Counted from the stretch's first letter, positions 28,497-38,631 are shown. The stretch: DNA of 64,000 bases from Gammaproteobacteria bacterium (GCA_030066085.1 JASJCI010000025.1:62001-126000); one strand, 5' to 3'. Translations and numbers: made by a program. Notes: a model not told the origin generated them from the sequence alone.

Positions 28497-29777
28497 ATGA
28501 AACAATCACGACAGTTGTTCGAACGGGCCGGCGAGGTCATCCCCGGCGGCGTCAACTCCCCGGTGCGCGCGTTTGCCGCGGTTGGCGGCACGCCGCCATT
28601 CATCGCCTCGGCCGAGGGTGCTTACCTGACCGACGTCGACGGTAAAAGCTACATCGACTACGTCGGATCCTGGGGGCCGATGATTACCGGTCACGCGCAT
28701 CCGGAAATCATTGCCGCCGTCACCGAAACCGCGACCCGGGGATTGAGTTTCGGTGCCCCCTGCGCGCTCGAGGTCGAGCTCGCCGAGCGCATCTGCGAGA
28801 TCATGCCCAACATCGAGCTGGTGCGCATGACCAACTCCGGCACCGAGGCGGCCATGAGCGCGATTCGCCTCGCGCGCGGCGCCACCGGGCGCGACAAGAT
28901 CATCAAGTTCGAGGGTTGTTACCACGGTCATGCCGATTCGCTGCTGGTCAAGGCCGGCTCGGGTGCACTGACCCTGGGTGTGCCGAGCTCGCCCGGGGTG
29001 CCGGCATCGCTGGCCGACCACACCGTGACGCTGGAGTACAACAGCGCGCAACAGGTACGCGAGGTCATGGCGGAAATCGGTAGCGAGGTTGCCGTTATCG
29101 CGGTCGAACCCGTGGCCGGCAACATGAACTGCATCCCGCCGGCGGACGGCTTTCTGCAGACGCTGCGCGACTGTTGCGACGAACACGGGAGCCTGTTGCT
29201 GTTCGACGAGGTCATGACCGGTTTCCGGGTGGGTCTCGGCGGCGCGCAGGAACGCTACGGCATCGTGCCGGACGTGACCTGTCTCGGCAAGGTCATCGGC
29301 GGCGGCATGCCGGTCGGCGCATTCGGCGGCAAGCGTGACGTGATGCAGCATATCGCGCCGCTGGGCCCGGTTTACCAGGCCGGCACCCTGTCGGGCAACC
29401 CGGTGGCGATGGCGGCTGGCCTGAAAAACCTGGAAATCATTTCGCGTCCCGGATTTTTCGAAGACCTGGACGCGCGTACCGCGCAACTGGTCGACGGATT
29501 GCTGGCAGCGGCGGAACGCGCCGGGGTGGCGATGTGCGCCAACCGCGTCGGCGCGATGTTCGGCCTGTTTTTTACCGATCTGCCGGCGGTTACGCGTTTC
29601 AGCGAGGTCGGCGGCTGCGACATCGAGCGTTTCAAGCGTTTCTTTCACGGCATGCTCGAGCGCGGGGTAAACCTGGCGCCGTCGGCCTACGAGGCCGGCT
29701 TCGTCAGCGCCGCGCACGGCGAAGCGGAAATCGAGGCCACCATCGCCGCCGCCGAGGCGGTGTTCGCGGAACTCTGA
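28497..29777 (+). CDS. hemL: Glutamate-1-semialdehyde 2,1-aminomutase
   Basis: HemL makes 5-aminolevulinate from glutamate-1-semialdehyde in the C5 heme pathway. '[22 protein letters not shown]', '[18 protein letters not shown]', '[20 protein letters not shown]', the PLP Asp in '[13 protein letters not shown]', and the Schiff-base Lys in '[17 protein letters not shown]' are all present. Length is 426 aa. HemB in this window uses its product. It is monocistronic and followed by a 108-bp inverted-repeat element. Confidence 0.97.
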   Translation: MKQSRQLFERAGEVIPGGVNSPVRAFAAVGGTPPFIASAEGAYLTDVDGKSYIDYVGSWGPMITGHAHPEIIAAVTETATRGLSFGAPCALEVELAERICEIMPNIELVRMTNSGTEAAMSAIRLARGATGRDKIIKFEGCYHGHADSLLVKAGSGALTLGVPSSPGVPASLADHTVTLEYNSAQQVREVMAEIGSEVAVIAVEPVAGNMNCIPPADGFLQTLRDCCDEHGSLLLFDEVMTGFRVGLGGAQERYGIVPDVTCLGKVIGGGMPVGAFGGKRDVMQHIAPLGPVYQAGTLSGNPVAMAAGLKNLEIISRPGFFEDLDARTAQLVDGLLAAAERAGVAMCANRVGAMFGLFFTDLPAVTRFSEVGGCDIERFKRFFHGMLERGVNLAPSAYEAGFVSAAHGEAEIEATIAAAEAVFAEL

Positions 29778-29795
29778 CCAGCTTCGCGGAAGCCC

Positions 29796-29903
29796 CATCG
29801 TCATCCCGCTTCGGCGGACCGCCGCGCAAGCCTGCGCGGCCCGGCGGGGATCTTGTGACGGTGGCGTTTTCCTGAGATCCCCGCTTGCGCGGGGATGACG
29901 ATG
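29796..29903. repeat. 108-bp element with perfect 12-bp terminal inverted repeats
   Basis: The ends are CATCGTCATCCC (29796-29807) and GGGATGACGATG (29892-29903). Inside the right end CCCCGC-TTGC-GCGGGG forms its own hairpin. It lies just after hemL and contains no ORF. The shape is that of a small REP/MITE-like intergenic repeat. Confidence 0.6.
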
Positions 29904-29935
29904 AGTGCCAGTACCGGTGCGCGGAGTGTAGCGGG

Positions 29936-30496
29936 TCAGAGACCCAGCATGCCTTTTTTCAGGTCCTTGTCGGCGGGGTAGTTGCCGAGCCAGATTTCGA
30001 GCAGCGCGTCCTTGAAGTCCTCGCCGGGGATCACGCCGAGCAATTCACCGTTACGCGCGATGCGCGTCCCCCCGGGTGGCAGGTAGTCGAACAGGTAGCG
30101 ATCGCCCGCCAGCGCGCTGCTGGTGAACAAGGCGTAAAATACGTCGATGCGCTCGCGCAGTGCCTGCAGGGTCGCCGCGTCCTGGTTTTTCTCGAAGCCC
30201 TCGCGCCAGGCCTCCAGCAGCTTGTCGTTGGCAACTTCCTTGTAGACGAAGTCGAGCTGCACCCGCCAGGGTCCGGGGCGTGACAGGATCTCGGCGACGT
30301 CGTCGGAGCGAGCCGGCAGGTACAGCGAACCGACGTAAACATCCACCCAGAGTTTCTCGCGCAGGCCAAGGCCGTTGAGTAGCAGGGTCTGTCCGTCCAG
30401 CTCGACGCTGTCGTCGACGAATACGCCGGCCAGCTCGGCAGCGCCGGCGCTGGCGGTTTGCAGGAACAACAACGCGGCGAGCAGGCGGTATTTCAT
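29936..30496 (-). CDS. Exported chalcone-isomerase-like protein
   Basis: After the signal peptide ('MKYRLLAALLFLQTASAGA'), 'LAGVFVDDSVELDGQTLLLNGLGLREKLWVDVYVGSLYLP' and 'DFVYKEVANDKLLEAWREGFEKN' match the bacterial chalcone-isomerase-like family (chalcone_3). Members keep the isomerase fold but have no known flavonoid substrate in bacteria and may bind fatty acids or other small ligands. The ATG at 30496 is chosen because the signal peptide begins there. The track's upstream extension lacks similarity. Length is 186 aa. It lies downstream of the Lon-domain gene on the same strand. Confidence 0.86.
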   Translation of the reverse strand: MKYRLLAALLFLQTASAGAAELAGVFVDDSVELDGQTLLLNGLGLREKLWVDVYVGSLYLPARSDDVAEILSRPGPWRVQLDFVYKEVANDKLLEAWREGFEKNQDAATLQALRERIDVFYALFTSSALAGDRYLFDYLPPGGTRIARNGELLGVIPGEDFKDALLEIWLGNYPADKDLKKGMLGL

Positions 30497-30570
30497 CGGC
30501 TGGTTTCCCGGGCAGCTGGATACGGGCCAGTGTAAGCCCGGCGGCGGGGAATTGAAACCCCGCGGGTCAC

Positions 30571-31167
30571 TCAGCCCTGCGACTCGGGCTTGACGTACTG
30601 GATGATGCCGAGACGGATCAGTTCGGCGTGCAGGATCGTGGCGCGGTCGCCGCACTCGGGAATCTCGAGCAGGCGCTGCTTGAGGTCGGCATCCAGCGGC
30701 AGCAGGTACACCAGGCGATAGAGGATTTCGGAGAAGGTCAGTTCGTCCGCGCTGACCTGCATCTGTTGCGCACCGATGTGATCGAGCAGGTCGCGCATGT
30801 AGTGGAACTGGTCGGGTACCTCGACCGTGCGGCTTTCCTCCAGCAGTCGAACCCGCGCGATTGCCAGGCCGTCGTGCTGCAGCTGCCGGTCCTCGATGGC
30901 GAAGCGTGCTTCGCCGCTGGCGGTAATGCCGAGCAGGCCGTCGGCGCGATGTTCCCAGTCGCTGATGCGCGCGGTCGTGCCGATCGTACAGATTTCGCTG
31001 TCGAGGCTGGTTTCCTCGCCGTCACGGATCAGGACCACGCCGAACACGCTTTCCTCGCGCATACAGGTTGCGATCATGTCGAGGTAGCGGGGCTCGAAAA
31101 TCTTGAGCGTCAGCAGGTTGCCGGGCAGCAATACGGTTTTGAGCGGAAACAGCGGGATCTCGGTCAT
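30571..31167 (-). CDS. Lon N-terminal (substrate-binding) domain protein
   Basis: 'EIPLFPLKTVLLPGNLLTLKIFEPRYLDMIATCMREESVFGVVLI' and 'IGTTARISDWEHRADGLLGITASGEARFAI' are the LON substrate-binding domain. At 198 residues there is no AAA ATPase or peptidase domain, so this is the stand-alone form. Its function is unsettled; possible roles are adaptor or substrate recognition. It sits in a minus-strand run with mpl, the kinase and ubiX upstream (13 bp from ubiX), so the four may share a transcript. Confidence 0.9.
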   Translation of the reverse strand: MTEIPLFPLKTVLLPGNLLTLKIFEPRYLDMIATCMREESVFGVVLIRDGEETSLDSEICTIGTTARISDWEHRADGLLGITASGEARFAIEDRQLQHDGLAIARVRLLEESRTVEVPDQFHYMRDLLDHIGAQQMQVSADELTFSEILYRLVYLLPLDADLKQRLLEIPECGDRATILHAELIRLGIIQYVKPESQG

Positions 31168-31179
31168 CGCGCGAACCGC

Positions 31180-31797
31180 TCAATCGCCATGGTCGGCACC
31201 CCAGCGCGGCGACAGGTCGTTATCGACGCCGAGCTGATCGAGAATGCGCGCAACGACGAAGTCGACCAGGTCGTCGATCGTCTCGACACCCTGGTAAAAC
31301 GCCGGGTTCGGCGGCAGGATAACGACGCCCAGGCGGGCCAGGCGCAGCATGTTCTCGAGGTGGATGCCGGAAAAGGGCGCTTCCCGCGGTACCAGGATCA
31401 GCGTGCGGCGCTCCTTGATCGCGACGTCGGCGGCGCGGTGGATCAGGTTTTCGCTGGTGCCGGCGGCGATCGACGCGAGGCTGCCCATGCTGCAAGGGAC
31501 CACGACCATGGCATCGGCCACCGACGAGCCGCTCGCCGGCGGTGCGGTCCACTGGTCCTTGGAGTATACGTCGATCAGTTCCGGGTCGGCGTTGAAGTAG
31601 TCGGCCAGCTGCTGGCGCATCTTTTGCGGCGAACCGGTCAGTTTCAGCGCGGTTTCCATGCCGATGACAATTTGCCCGGGCTGCGAGGTGATGAACTGGA
31701 TATGAATCCTTTGCTGCAGGCAGACCTCGATCAGGCGCAGCGCGTAAACCGCGCCGGAGGCGCCGGTGACGGCCAGCGTCAGCGTTTCGATGCTCAT
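31180..31797 (-). CDS. ubiX: Flavin prenyltransferase UbiX
   Basis: UbiX prenylates FMN to make the cofactor of the UbiD decarboxylase in ubiquinone synthesis. 'LTLAVTGASGAVYALRLIEVCLQ' binds flavin phosphate; 'MVVVPCSMGSLASIAAGTSENLIHRAADVAIKERRTLILVPREAPFSGIHLENMLRLARLGV' is the diagnostic core. Length is 205 aa. The start overlaps the kinase gene stop by 4 bp (TCAT), so ubiX is translationally coupled to it. ubiK, another ubiquinone gene, is at 48.6 kb. Confidence 0.95.
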   Translation of the reverse strand: MSIETLTLAVTGASGAVYALRLIEVCLQQRIHIQFITSQPGQIVIGMETALKLTGSPQKMRQQLADYFNADPELIDVYSKDQWTAPPASGSSVADAMVVVPCSMGSLASIAAGTSENLIHRAADVAIKERRTLILVPREAPFSGIHLENMLRLARLGVVILPPNPAFYQGVETIDDLVDFVVARILDQLGVDNDLSPRWGADHGD

Positions 31798-33104
31798 GAG
31801 TCGGTGACCGACTTTCCCGCCTCGACCAGCTTGTCGGTCGCCTGCGACAGGCGCGCGATCAGGTTCTCGAGGAATATCCGGTAGTAGCGCAGCTGGGTCT
31901 CGGTGGAAGCCTGTTCCATCAACGAGTTGCTGACACTCATCAGCGACACCTCGGTGCGCGCGACGATGGTGGCGTTGCGCGGCTGGCGCGTCAGGAACGC
32001 GATTTCACCGAAGCAGTCGCCCTGTTTCATCAGGCCCACGACCTGGTCGTGCTTGACGACCTCGACGCCGCCCTTGGCGATGATGTAGAAAGCGGTCTCC
32101 TGCTCGCCCTCGGTAACGATGACTTCGCCTTTCTGGTACTCCTTCCATTCGCTGGCGTTGACGACCTCGGTGATCTGGTCGTCGCTGAAGTCGCGGAAAA
32201 AGGCGAGGTAGCGCAGCGTCTTCCATTTTTCCTGCATGTCGATCCGCTCGCCGACACCGCGCAGGCGGCCGAAGGCATTGCTCAGGTCCTTGGCCAGCAG
32301 GTAAGCCGACTCGTAACGATCGTAAATGATTTTCTGCATGCTCTTTTCGACGATGCGCGCGATGTGTTCGGGAACCTCGGGGTTGACCTCCATGATCGGT
32401 TCCGGCTCGAGGTTGGTGATCTTGTAGATCAGCGACTCGAGACTGCCCGCCTTGTACGGCGTCCGCTTCGCGAGCAGGGCATACATGACCGCGCCGAGCG
32501 AGTAGATATCGGACTGTGCGACCAGTCGCTTTTCCTCGGTCAGCTGTTCCGGCGGCATGTACATCGGCGAACCCTGGATCTCGTTGTCGGCGCCCTCGAA
32601 GCCGACGTCGACGTGGGCGATGCTGAAGTCCATGATCTTGACCTCGCCCTCGTTGCTCAACATGATGTTGCCGGGCTTGAGGTCGCGGTGAATGATGCCC
32701 TCGCGGTGGACGTAGTCGAGACCCTTGGCGCATTGATAGATGGCGTCGACCACCTGGTTCGGCGTCAGCACGCGGTCCCCGGTGACGTAGTCCTGCAAAG
32801 TGCTGCCGTCGACGAACTCCATCACGATGTAGTTCAGGTCGTCTTCCTGGCCGGCATCGTAGACGCTGACCACCGACGGGTGATGCATGCGGCCGGCGCT
32901 GTATACCTCGGCGAAGAACAGTTCGCGCATCTTCTGCCGGGTTGCCGGATCGAGATCGGCGGCCGAGTGTGCGACCTTGATCGCGACCGTGCGCTGCACG
33001 AACGGATCGAAAGCCTCGTAGACGACACCCATGGCGCCGCGGCCGATGCGACGCTTGATTTCGTACTTGGCAATCTTGGTCGGTCTTTGCGATTTCTCGG
33101 ACAT
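31794..33104 (-). CDS. Serine/threonine protein kinase with C-terminal cyclic-nucleotide-binding domain
   Basis: Residues 14-275 form a Hanks-type kinase: glycine loop 'IGRGAMGVVYEAF', Lys in 'TVAIKVAH', catalytic loop 'IIHRDLKPGNIML', metal-binding 'IMDFSIAHV' (DFS for DFG), and 'MYMPPEQL'. Residues ~305-410 form a cNMP-binding domain whose phosphate cassette 'GDCFGEIAFLTRQPRNATIVA' keeps the Glu and Arg that hold the nucleotide. No transmembrane helix or PASTA repeat is present, so the enzyme is soluble. The start at 33104 ('MSEKSQRPTKIAKYEIKRR') matches kinase N-termini. It overlaps ubiX by 4 bp and follows mpl by 7 bp. Confidence 0.88.
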   Translation of the reverse strand: MSEKSQRPTKIAKYEIKRRIGRGAMGVVYEAFDPFVQRTVAIKVAHSAADLDPATRQKMRELFFAEVYSAGRMHHPSVVSVYDAGQEDDLNYIVMEFVDGSTLQDYVTGDRVLTPNQVVDAIYQCAKGLDYVHREGIIHRDLKPGNIMLSNEGEVKIMDFSIAHVDVGFEGADNEIQGSPMYMPPEQLTEEKRLVAQSDIYSLGAVMYALLAKRTPYKAGSLESLIYKITNLEPEPIMEVNPEVPEHIARIVEKSMQKIIYDRYESAYLLAKDLSNAFGRLRGVGERIDMQEKWKTLRYLAFFRDFSDDQITEVVNASEWKEYQKGEVIVTEGEQETAFYIIAKGGVEVVKHDQVVGLMKQGDCFGEIAFLTRQPRNATIVARTEVSLMSVSNSLMEQASTETQLRYYRIFLENLIARLSQATDKLVEAGKSVTDS

Positions 33105-33111
33105 AAGGGGC

Positions 33112-34455
33112 TCAGGACTGCAGCGCTTCGACGAGGCGGCGATGAATGTTGTCGAAGCCACCGTTGCTCATGATAACGACCTGGTCACCGCGCTGACAAT
33201 TTTCCACCAGGTATTCGATGATCCGCCGGGTATCGGGTTGAATACTAATGATTGTAGGCGCTGTAGCGATCATTTGGTGGATATCCCACGACAAATCGGG
33301 ATTTTCGCACAGCAGCGCCAGGTCCGCCTTCGCCAGCGCATCGCCCAGCCGGTCGGCGTGAACGCCCATGCGCATCGTGTTGGAACGAATGTCGAGCACC
33401 GCGATCAGCCGCCCCGCGGTCGACTCGCGCAGGGCCTCGAGCGTCAGCTCGATGGCGGTCGGGTGGTGCGCAAAATCGTCGACGATGCGCACACCGTCGA
33501 TTTCGGCGATGACTTCCTGCCGCCGCCGGACGCCGGCAAATTCGCCCAGCGCCTCGATCGACTGTGCCAGCGGTACCCCGGCATGGCGCGCGGCCAGTGC
33601 CGCCGCGGTAGCGTTGATGCGGTTGTATTCACCCGCCTGGCGCAGCTGCAGCGGCCAGGACGCCTGGTCCTCGGCCTGGTGCAGCACACCCTCGCCGTCG
33701 AGCAGGAAGTTGCTGTTCGCGGCGCGGGTCGAAAAGCCCACGCGTTCGCTCCAGCAGCCCATGGCCAGCACCTCGTCGAGGGCAGGGTCGTCGTCGTTGA
33801 CGATGATTTGCGCGCTTGCCGGCAGGGTGCGCACGAGGTGGTGAAACTGTGCCTGGATCGCGCCCAGGTCGGCGAAGATGTCGGCGTGGTCGAACTCGAG
33901 ATTGTTGAGCACCAGCGTGCGCGGATGGTAGTGCACGAACTTGGAACGCTTGTCGAACAGCGCCGAATCGTACTCGTCCGCCTCGATCACGAAGAAGGGG
34001 TCGCGCCCGAGACGCGCCGAGGTGGCGAAGTTATGTCCGACACCACCGATCAGGTAGCCGGGTTCGAGTCCGCTGTGTTCCAGGATCCATGCCAGCATGC
34101 TGCTGGTCGTGGTCTTGCCGTGGGTACCGGCCACGGCCAGCACCCAGCGCCGGCGCAGTACCGACTCGTACAGCCACTGCGGTCCCGAGGTGTAAAACAG
34201 GCCCTGGTCGAGAATGGCTTCGAACTGCGGGTTACCGCGCGAGATCGCGTTGCCGATCACGTACAGGTCGCAATCGCCGGGCAGCGCGGCGGCGTCGTAG
34301 CCCTCGTGCAGCTCGATGCCTGCCTCGGTCAGCTGCGTGCTCATTGGCGGATAGACCTGCGCATCCGAGCCGCGCACCTGGTAACCCAGTTCGCGCGCGA
34401 GCAGTGCGAGACCCGCCATGAAGGTGCCGCAAATACCGAGTATGTAGACGTTCAC
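33112..34455 (-). CDS. mpl: UDP-N-acetylmuramate:L-alanyl-gamma-D-glutamyl-meso-diaminopimelate ligase
   Basis: Mpl attaches recycled murein tripeptide to UDP-MurNAc. The Mur-ligase signs are 'YILGICGTFMAGLALLARELGYQVRGSDAQVYPPMSTQL', the P-loop 'LAVAGTHGKTTTSSMLAWIL', and 'FAHHPTAIELTLEAL'. Length 447 aa is as expected. It works with AmpG in peptidoglycan recycling. It overlaps the upstream membrane-protein gene by 4 bp and precedes the kinase gene, so it belongs to a four-to-six-gene minus-strand run. Confidence 0.94.
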   Translation of the reverse strand: MNVYILGICGTFMAGLALLARELGYQVRGSDAQVYPPMSTQLTEAGIELHEGYDAAALPGDCDLYVIGNAISRGNPQFEAILDQGLFYTSGPQWLYESVLRRRWVLAVAGTHGKTTTSSMLAWILEHSGLEPGYLIGGVGHNFATSARLGRDPFFVIEADEYDSALFDKRSKFVHYHPRTLVLNNLEFDHADIFADLGAIQAQFHHLVRTLPASAQIIVNDDDPALDEVLAMGCWSERVGFSTRAANSNFLLDGEGVLHQAEDQASWPLQLRQAGEYNRINATAAALAARHAGVPLAQSIEALGEFAGVRRRQEVIAEIDGVRIVDDFAHHPTAIELTLEALRESTAGRLIAVLDIRSNTMRMGVHADRLGDALAKADLALLCENPDLSWDIHQMIATAPTIISIQPDTRRIIEYLVENCQRGDQVVIMSNGGFDNIHRRLVEALQS

Positions 34456-34970
34456 CGGAACAATCCGACCAGGATGAAATAAAACACCAGGAAATAGTTA
34501 AACGATAGCACAGCTGACAGCTGCGTCGAGATCTCGAAGGCACGTTTGAAAATCATCGAGATCGCCGCCAGGTTCCAGATCACCAGCGCAAAAAAGGTCA
34601 GCAACGCGGCGCGGGTCGGCTCGCCCTCGCCGATGTCGAGCGCGCGCTGCCACGGGATCGAGACCAGGCTGATCACGAGATTGACGCCGACCAGCGCGCT
34701 GAAAGTTTGCAGCCAGCGCTGCGGCATGTTTTTCCACTTCAGTCCCAGCCAGCTGATCGTGCCGAGGAGGGCGAGTTCCAGCAACATCTGCAATGCGATG
34801 GTCGAGTAGCCCTGCTTGTCGACCAGCAGCAGGCCGGTGGCGGCGTAGGCGCACAGGGTCAGCAGCAGGCAGTAGGGATTCCACGGCAGGCGCGCGGGTG
34901 ACGACAGCAGCAGGCTCATCAGGCCGAATTGCCGGAGCGAGAAAAACCATTGCTGCAGGGTCGTTGACAT
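34452..34970 (-). CDS. Polytopic membrane protein of unknown function
   Basis: About five hydrophobic helices in 172 residues (for example 'NPYCLLLTLCAYAATGLLLV', 'MLLELALLGTISWLGL', 'ALVGVNLVISLVSI', 'LTFFALVIWNLAAISMIF', 'FNYFLVFYFILVGLF') mark an integral inner-membrane protein. I do not recognise the family. The ATG at 34970 is a compromise, since ATG at 34979 is equally possible and neither has a strong ribosome-binding site. It overlaps mpl by 4 bp and so is coupled to it, which hints at a link to the envelope. It is divergent from glyQ. Confidence 0.65.
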   Translation of the reverse strand: MSTTLQQWFFSLRQFGLMSLLLSSPARLPWNPYCLLLTLCAYAATGLLLVDKQGYSTIALQMLLELALLGTISWLGLKWKNMPQRWLQTFSALVGVNLVISLVSIPWQRALDIGEGEPTRAALLTFFALVIWNLAAISMIFKRAFEISTQLSAVLSFNYFLVFYFILVGLFR

Positions 34971-35069
34971 GGCGCCCATCATAACGCAAGCGAGGTCGCC
35001 GGAAATGTGAAAAACACTGTGGATTAAAACGCAGTTGGTTATAATCACGCCCTTTTACCCGTTATCCAA

Positions 35070-35993
35070 ATGAGCGAAGTTCCAGCAACCGACCTGGGCA
35101 GTTTCCAGGGGTTGATCCAGACGCTGCAGAACTACTGGGCCGACCTGGGTTGCGTCATCATGCAGCCGCTGGACATGGAGGTCGGCGCGGGCACTTTTCA
35201 CCCCGCAACCTTCATTCGCGCGATCGGACCGGAGCCCTGGCGTGCGGCCTACGTGCAGCCGAGTCGCCGTCCCACCGACGGTCGTTACGGCGAGAATCCG
35301 AACCGGCTGCAGCACTATTTCCAGTTCCAGGTGTTGCTCAAGCCGTCGCCAGCGGACTTCCAGGAACTCTACCTGGGTTCGCTGGAAGCGCTCGGGTTCG
35401 ACACGCTGGTGCACGATATTCGCTTCGTCGAGGACGACTGGGAATCGCCGACGCTCGGTGCCTGGGGACTGGGCTGGGAAGTCTGGCTGAACGGCATGGA
35501 GGTGACCCAGTTCACCTATTTTCAGCAGGTCGGCGGACTCGAGTGCCACCCGGTGTCGGGCGAGATCACCTACGGCATCGAACGCCTGGCCATGTACATG
35601 CAGGGCGTCGACAGCCTGTACGACCTGGTCTGGAGCCGGGGACCGCAGGGGACCGTGACCTACGGCGATATCTATCACCAGAACGAGGTCGAACAGTCGA
35701 CCTACAACTTCGAACTGGCCGACACCGAGGCGTTGTTTCACTGGTTCGACGTCTGCGAAGCGCAGTGCCGGGCGCTGATCGACCGGCAGTTACCGCTGCC
35801 TGCCTACGAGCAGGTGATGAAGGCTTCGCATACCTTCAACCTGCTCGATGCCCGCCACGCGATCTCGGTGACCGAACGGCAGCGTTTCATCCTGCGCGTC
35901 CGCACCCTGTCACGCGGGGTGGCGGAATGTTACTACGCGTCGCGTGAAGCGCTCGGATTCCCGCTGATCAAGACGGAGGCAAACGGTGGCTGA
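35070..35993 (+). CDS. glyQ: Glycine-tRNA ligase alpha subunit
   Basis: This is the catalytic class II subunit of the bacterial alpha2beta2 glycyl-tRNA synthetase. '[68 protein letters not shown]' is the hallmark segment, including motif 2. Length is 307 aa. The glyS GTG overlaps its 3' end by 8 bp. Confidence 0.97.
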   Translation: MSEVPATDLGSFQGLIQTLQNYWADLGCVIMQPLDMEVGAGTFHPATFIRAIGPEPWRAAYVQPSRRPTDGRYGENPNRLQHYFQFQVLLKPSPADFQELYLGSLEALGFDTLVHDIRFVEDDWESPTLGAWGLGWEVWLNGMEVTQFTYFQQVGGLECHPVSGEITYGIERLAMYMQGVDSLYDLVWSRGPQGTVTYGDIYHQNEVEQSTYNFELADTEALFHWFDVCEAQCRALIDRQLPLPAYEQVMKASHTFNLLDARHAISVTERQRFILRVRTLSRGVAECYYASREALGFPLIKTEANGG

Positions 35994-38061
35994 ATCGACC
36001 CACGATTGCCTGATCGAAATCGGCACCGAGGAGCTGCCCCTGAGCGCACTGCAAAACCTGGCACGGGATTTTGCCGGCCTGGTGGAGAAGCAGCTGCGCG
36101 AACAGCAATTCGCGATTGCGACGACGCGCGTGTTTGCCACGCCCCGGCGTCTCGCGGTGCTGTTCGGCGGTCTGCCGCTCGCGCAGGCGGAACAGCAAGT
36201 GGAAAAACGCGGCCCGGCACTGGCCGCGGCGTTCGCTGCCGACGGCCAGCCCACACGTGCGGCGCAGGGTTTTGCCAGCTCCTGCGGGGTCGCGGTGGAT
36301 GAGCTCGAACGGCGCGAGACCGACAAGGGAGCCTGGTTGTACTACACCACCACCCGGGCGGGGCGGCAGCTGGTCGAACTGCTGCCGGAGATCGTGGGAG
36401 ATGCGCTGGCGCGCCTGCCGGCACCCAAGCGTATGCGCTGGGGCGATCGACGCGAGGAATTCGTGCGCCCTGTCAGGTGGCTGCTGGCGATGATCGATGA
36501 CCGGGTTGTCGACATGAACCATTTCGGTATGACCGCGGGCAGGCTGACCCGGGGACACCGTTTTCACGCACCGGGCGAAATCGAGATCGCCCGCGCCGCC
36601 GACTACGAGCAGGTACTGCTCGCCGACGGGCTGGTGATCGCGGATTTCGCCAGGCGTCGCGATACCGTGCGGACCCTGGTCGAGCAGTCGGCCGCGCGGC
36701 TCGGCGGCCAGGCACGACTCGATCCCGCGCTGCTCGACGAGGTTACCGCGCTGGTCGAATACCCGGTGGCGGTCTGCGGCGAGTTCGACGCGGGCTTTCT
36801 CGACCTCCCGGCCGAGGTGCTGGTGACGACCATGCAGGACAACCAGAAGTACTTCGCGCTGTTCGACGAAAGCGGTGCGTTGATGCCGCATTTCATCGCG
36901 ATTGCCAACATCGACAGTCGCCGGCCGGAGGTTGTCGCCAGCGGTAACGAGCGGGTGATTCGACCGCGCTTCGCCGATGCCGAGTTCTTTTTCGCGCAGG
37001 ATCGTAAACGCGGGCTGGACGAGATGCGCACCCGGCTCGATGCGGTCGTATTCCAGGAAAAGCTCGGCAGCCTCGGCGACAAGGCCAGCCGGATAGTGCG
37101 CCTGGCGAAGTATATCGCGGCGCAGACCGGTGCCGACCAGGACCTGGTGCGGCGCGCCGCGGAGCTTTGCAAGGCCGACCTGATGAGCGACATGGTCGGT
37201 GAATTCCCGAAACTGCAGGGCATCATCGGGCGTTATTATGCCGCTCGCCAGAACGAAGATCCCGCGGTGTGCGAGGCCATCGAACAGCATTACTGGCCGC
37301 GTCACCAGGGAGACGACCTGCCGCGCGGTGGCATCGCGCAGGCAATTGCGCTTGCCGACCGGCTCGACACGCTGATCGGTATATTCGGCATAGGCCAGAA
37401 ACCGGGCGGCGACAAGGACCCGTTTGCGTTGCGGCGTGCGGCACTGGGCGTGTTGCGCATCATGGTGGAGGGCGAACTCGGCCTCGACCTGTTCGATCTG
37501 TGTCGTGCGGCGGCCGATGGCTATACACGCCAGCACGACTGCACGGCAGCGGTGGACGAAGTCATCGAGTTCGTATTCGACCGCCAGCGCGCCTACTACC
37601 AGGAGCAGGGGATCGGTTTCGACGTGGTCGACTCGGTTGCCTGCAGCCGGCCGGGGGTGCTGTTCGACTGCGATCGTCGAATCCGCGCGGTGCTTGCCTT
37701 CCAGACGCACGAAGCGGCCGCTGCGCTGGCGGCGGCCAACAAGCGCATACACAACATCCTGAAAAAGCAGCCGCTGCCCGAGGGTGAAATCGATCCGGAG
37801 ATGCTGCGGGAGGAGGCCGAGAGTCGCCTGTACACCGAGCTCGAAGGTCTGCGCGCTGGCGTGGCCGAGCGTTTTGCCGCGGGCGACTACCTCGAGGGCC
37901 TGGAGGAACTCGCCCGCCTGCGCCCGGCGGTCGACGAGTTTTTCGACCAGGTCATGGTCATGGTCGACGAGCAAGAACTGCGCAATAACCGGCTTGCACT
38001 GCTCGCACATCTAATGCACAGTTTCCGCGAGGTTGCCGATTTTTCCAGGATTCAGTCCTGA
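35986..38061 (+). CDS. glyS: Glycine-tRNA ligase beta subunit
   Basis: The beta subunit holds the HD-like and anticodon-binding regions. '[23 protein letters not shown]', '[12 protein letters not shown]', '[17 protein letters not shown]', '[14 protein letters not shown]' and '[29 protein letters not shown]' are family blocks. Length is 691 aa. The GTG start at 35986 overlaps glyQ, which implies translational coupling and equal subunit amounts. It is followed by gmhB and plsC, an order seen in several gammaproteobacteria. Confidence 0.97.
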   Translation: MAESTHDCLIEIGTEELPLSALQNLARDFAGLVEKQLREQQFAIATTRVFATPRRLAVLFGGLPLAQAEQQVEKRGPALAAAFAADGQPTRAAQGFASSCGVAVDELERRETDKGAWLYYTTTRAGRQLVELLPEIVGDALARLPAPKRMRWGDRREEFVRPVRWLLAMIDDRVVDMNHFGMTAGRLTRGHRFHAPGEIEIARAADYEQVLLADGLVIADFARRRDTVRTLVEQSAARLGGQARLDPALLDEVTALVEYPVAVCGEFDAGFLDLPAEVLVTTMQDNQKYFALFDESGALMPHFIAIANIDSRRPEVVASGNERVIRPRFADAEFFFAQDRKRGLDEMRTRLDAVVFQEKLGSLGDKASRIVRLAKYIAAQTGADQDLVRRAAELCKADLMSDMVGEFPKLQGIIGRYYAARQNEDPAVCEAIEQHYWPRHQGDDLPRGGIAQAIALADRLDTLIGIFGIGQKPGGDKDPFALRRAALGVLRIMVEGELGLDLFDLCRAAADGYTRQHDCTAAVDEVIEFVFDRQRAYYQEQGIGFDVVDSVACSRPGVLFDCDRRIRAVLAFQTHEAAAALAAANKRIHNILKKQPLPEGEIDPEMLREEAESRLYTELEGLRAGVAERFAAGDYLEGLEELARLRPAVDEFFDQVMVMVDEQELRNNRLALLAHLMHSFREVADFSRIQS

Positions 38062-38088
38062 GGATCTGCATGAAAGGGAGGGTCGCGC

Positions 38089-38631
38089 GTGGCTAAGATG
38101 GTTATCCTGGATCGGGACGGCGTAGTCAATCACGTCGCCGAGGATGACATCACCAGCGTCGACGACTGGCACCCGATTTCCGGCAGCATCGAAGCCATCA
38201 GTCGCCTGAAGAAGGCGGGCTACCTGGTGACGATCGCTTCCAACCATTCCGGCATTGCGCGCGGCCTGTACGACGAGTCGGCGCTGCAGGCCATGCACGC
38301 AAAGCTGAACAGGCTGCTCGAGGCGCGCGGGGTTGCGCTCGACGGCATCTTTTTCTGTCCGCACGGCCCCGAGGCCAACTGCATCTGCCGCAAGCCGAAA
38401 CCCGGGCTGCTGTTCCAGATCGCGCAACAGTTTTCCATCGACCTGGCGCAGACACCGATGGTGGGCGACAACATCACCGACATCAAGGCCGCCAGGATGG
38501 CAAATGCCAGACCGGTGCTGGTGCGTACCGGCAAGGGCGAGTACGTTATGCAGAATTTTCCCGAAGCGCTGGACGTGCCCGTTTACGACGACCTCGCCCA
38601 TTTCGTTCGCGAAACGCTGCGCCGCAAGTAG
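38089..38631 (+). CDS. gmhB: D-glycero-beta-D-manno-heptose 1,7-bisphosphate 7-phosphatase
   Basis: The HAD motifs are 'MVILDRDGVVNHVAEDD' (nucleophile Asp), 'VTIASNHSGIARG', and 'MVGDNITDIKAARMA'. The zinc-loop segment 'FFCPHGPEANCICRKPKPGLL' distinguishes GmhB from other histidinol-phosphatase-like HADs. The enzyme acts in ADP-heptose synthesis for the LPS core. The GTG at 38089 follows a GGGAGG ribosome-binding site. Length is 180 aa. The next gene, plsC, begins 8 bp later. Confidence 0.92.
   Translation: MAKMVILDRDGVVNHVAEDDITSVDDWHPISGSIEAISRLKKAGYLVTIASNHSGIARGLYDESALQAMHAKLNRLLEARGVALDGIFFCPHGPEANCICRKPKPGLLFQIAQQFSIDLAQTPMVGDNITDIKAARMANARPVLVRTGKGEYVMQNFPEALDVPVYDDLAHFVRETLRRK

Noticed and set aside
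35968-38010. 680-residue minus-strand ORF opposite glyS
   Set aside because: It is a shadow of glyS: composition is Arg/His/Gln-heavy, with no domains and no ribosome-binding site.
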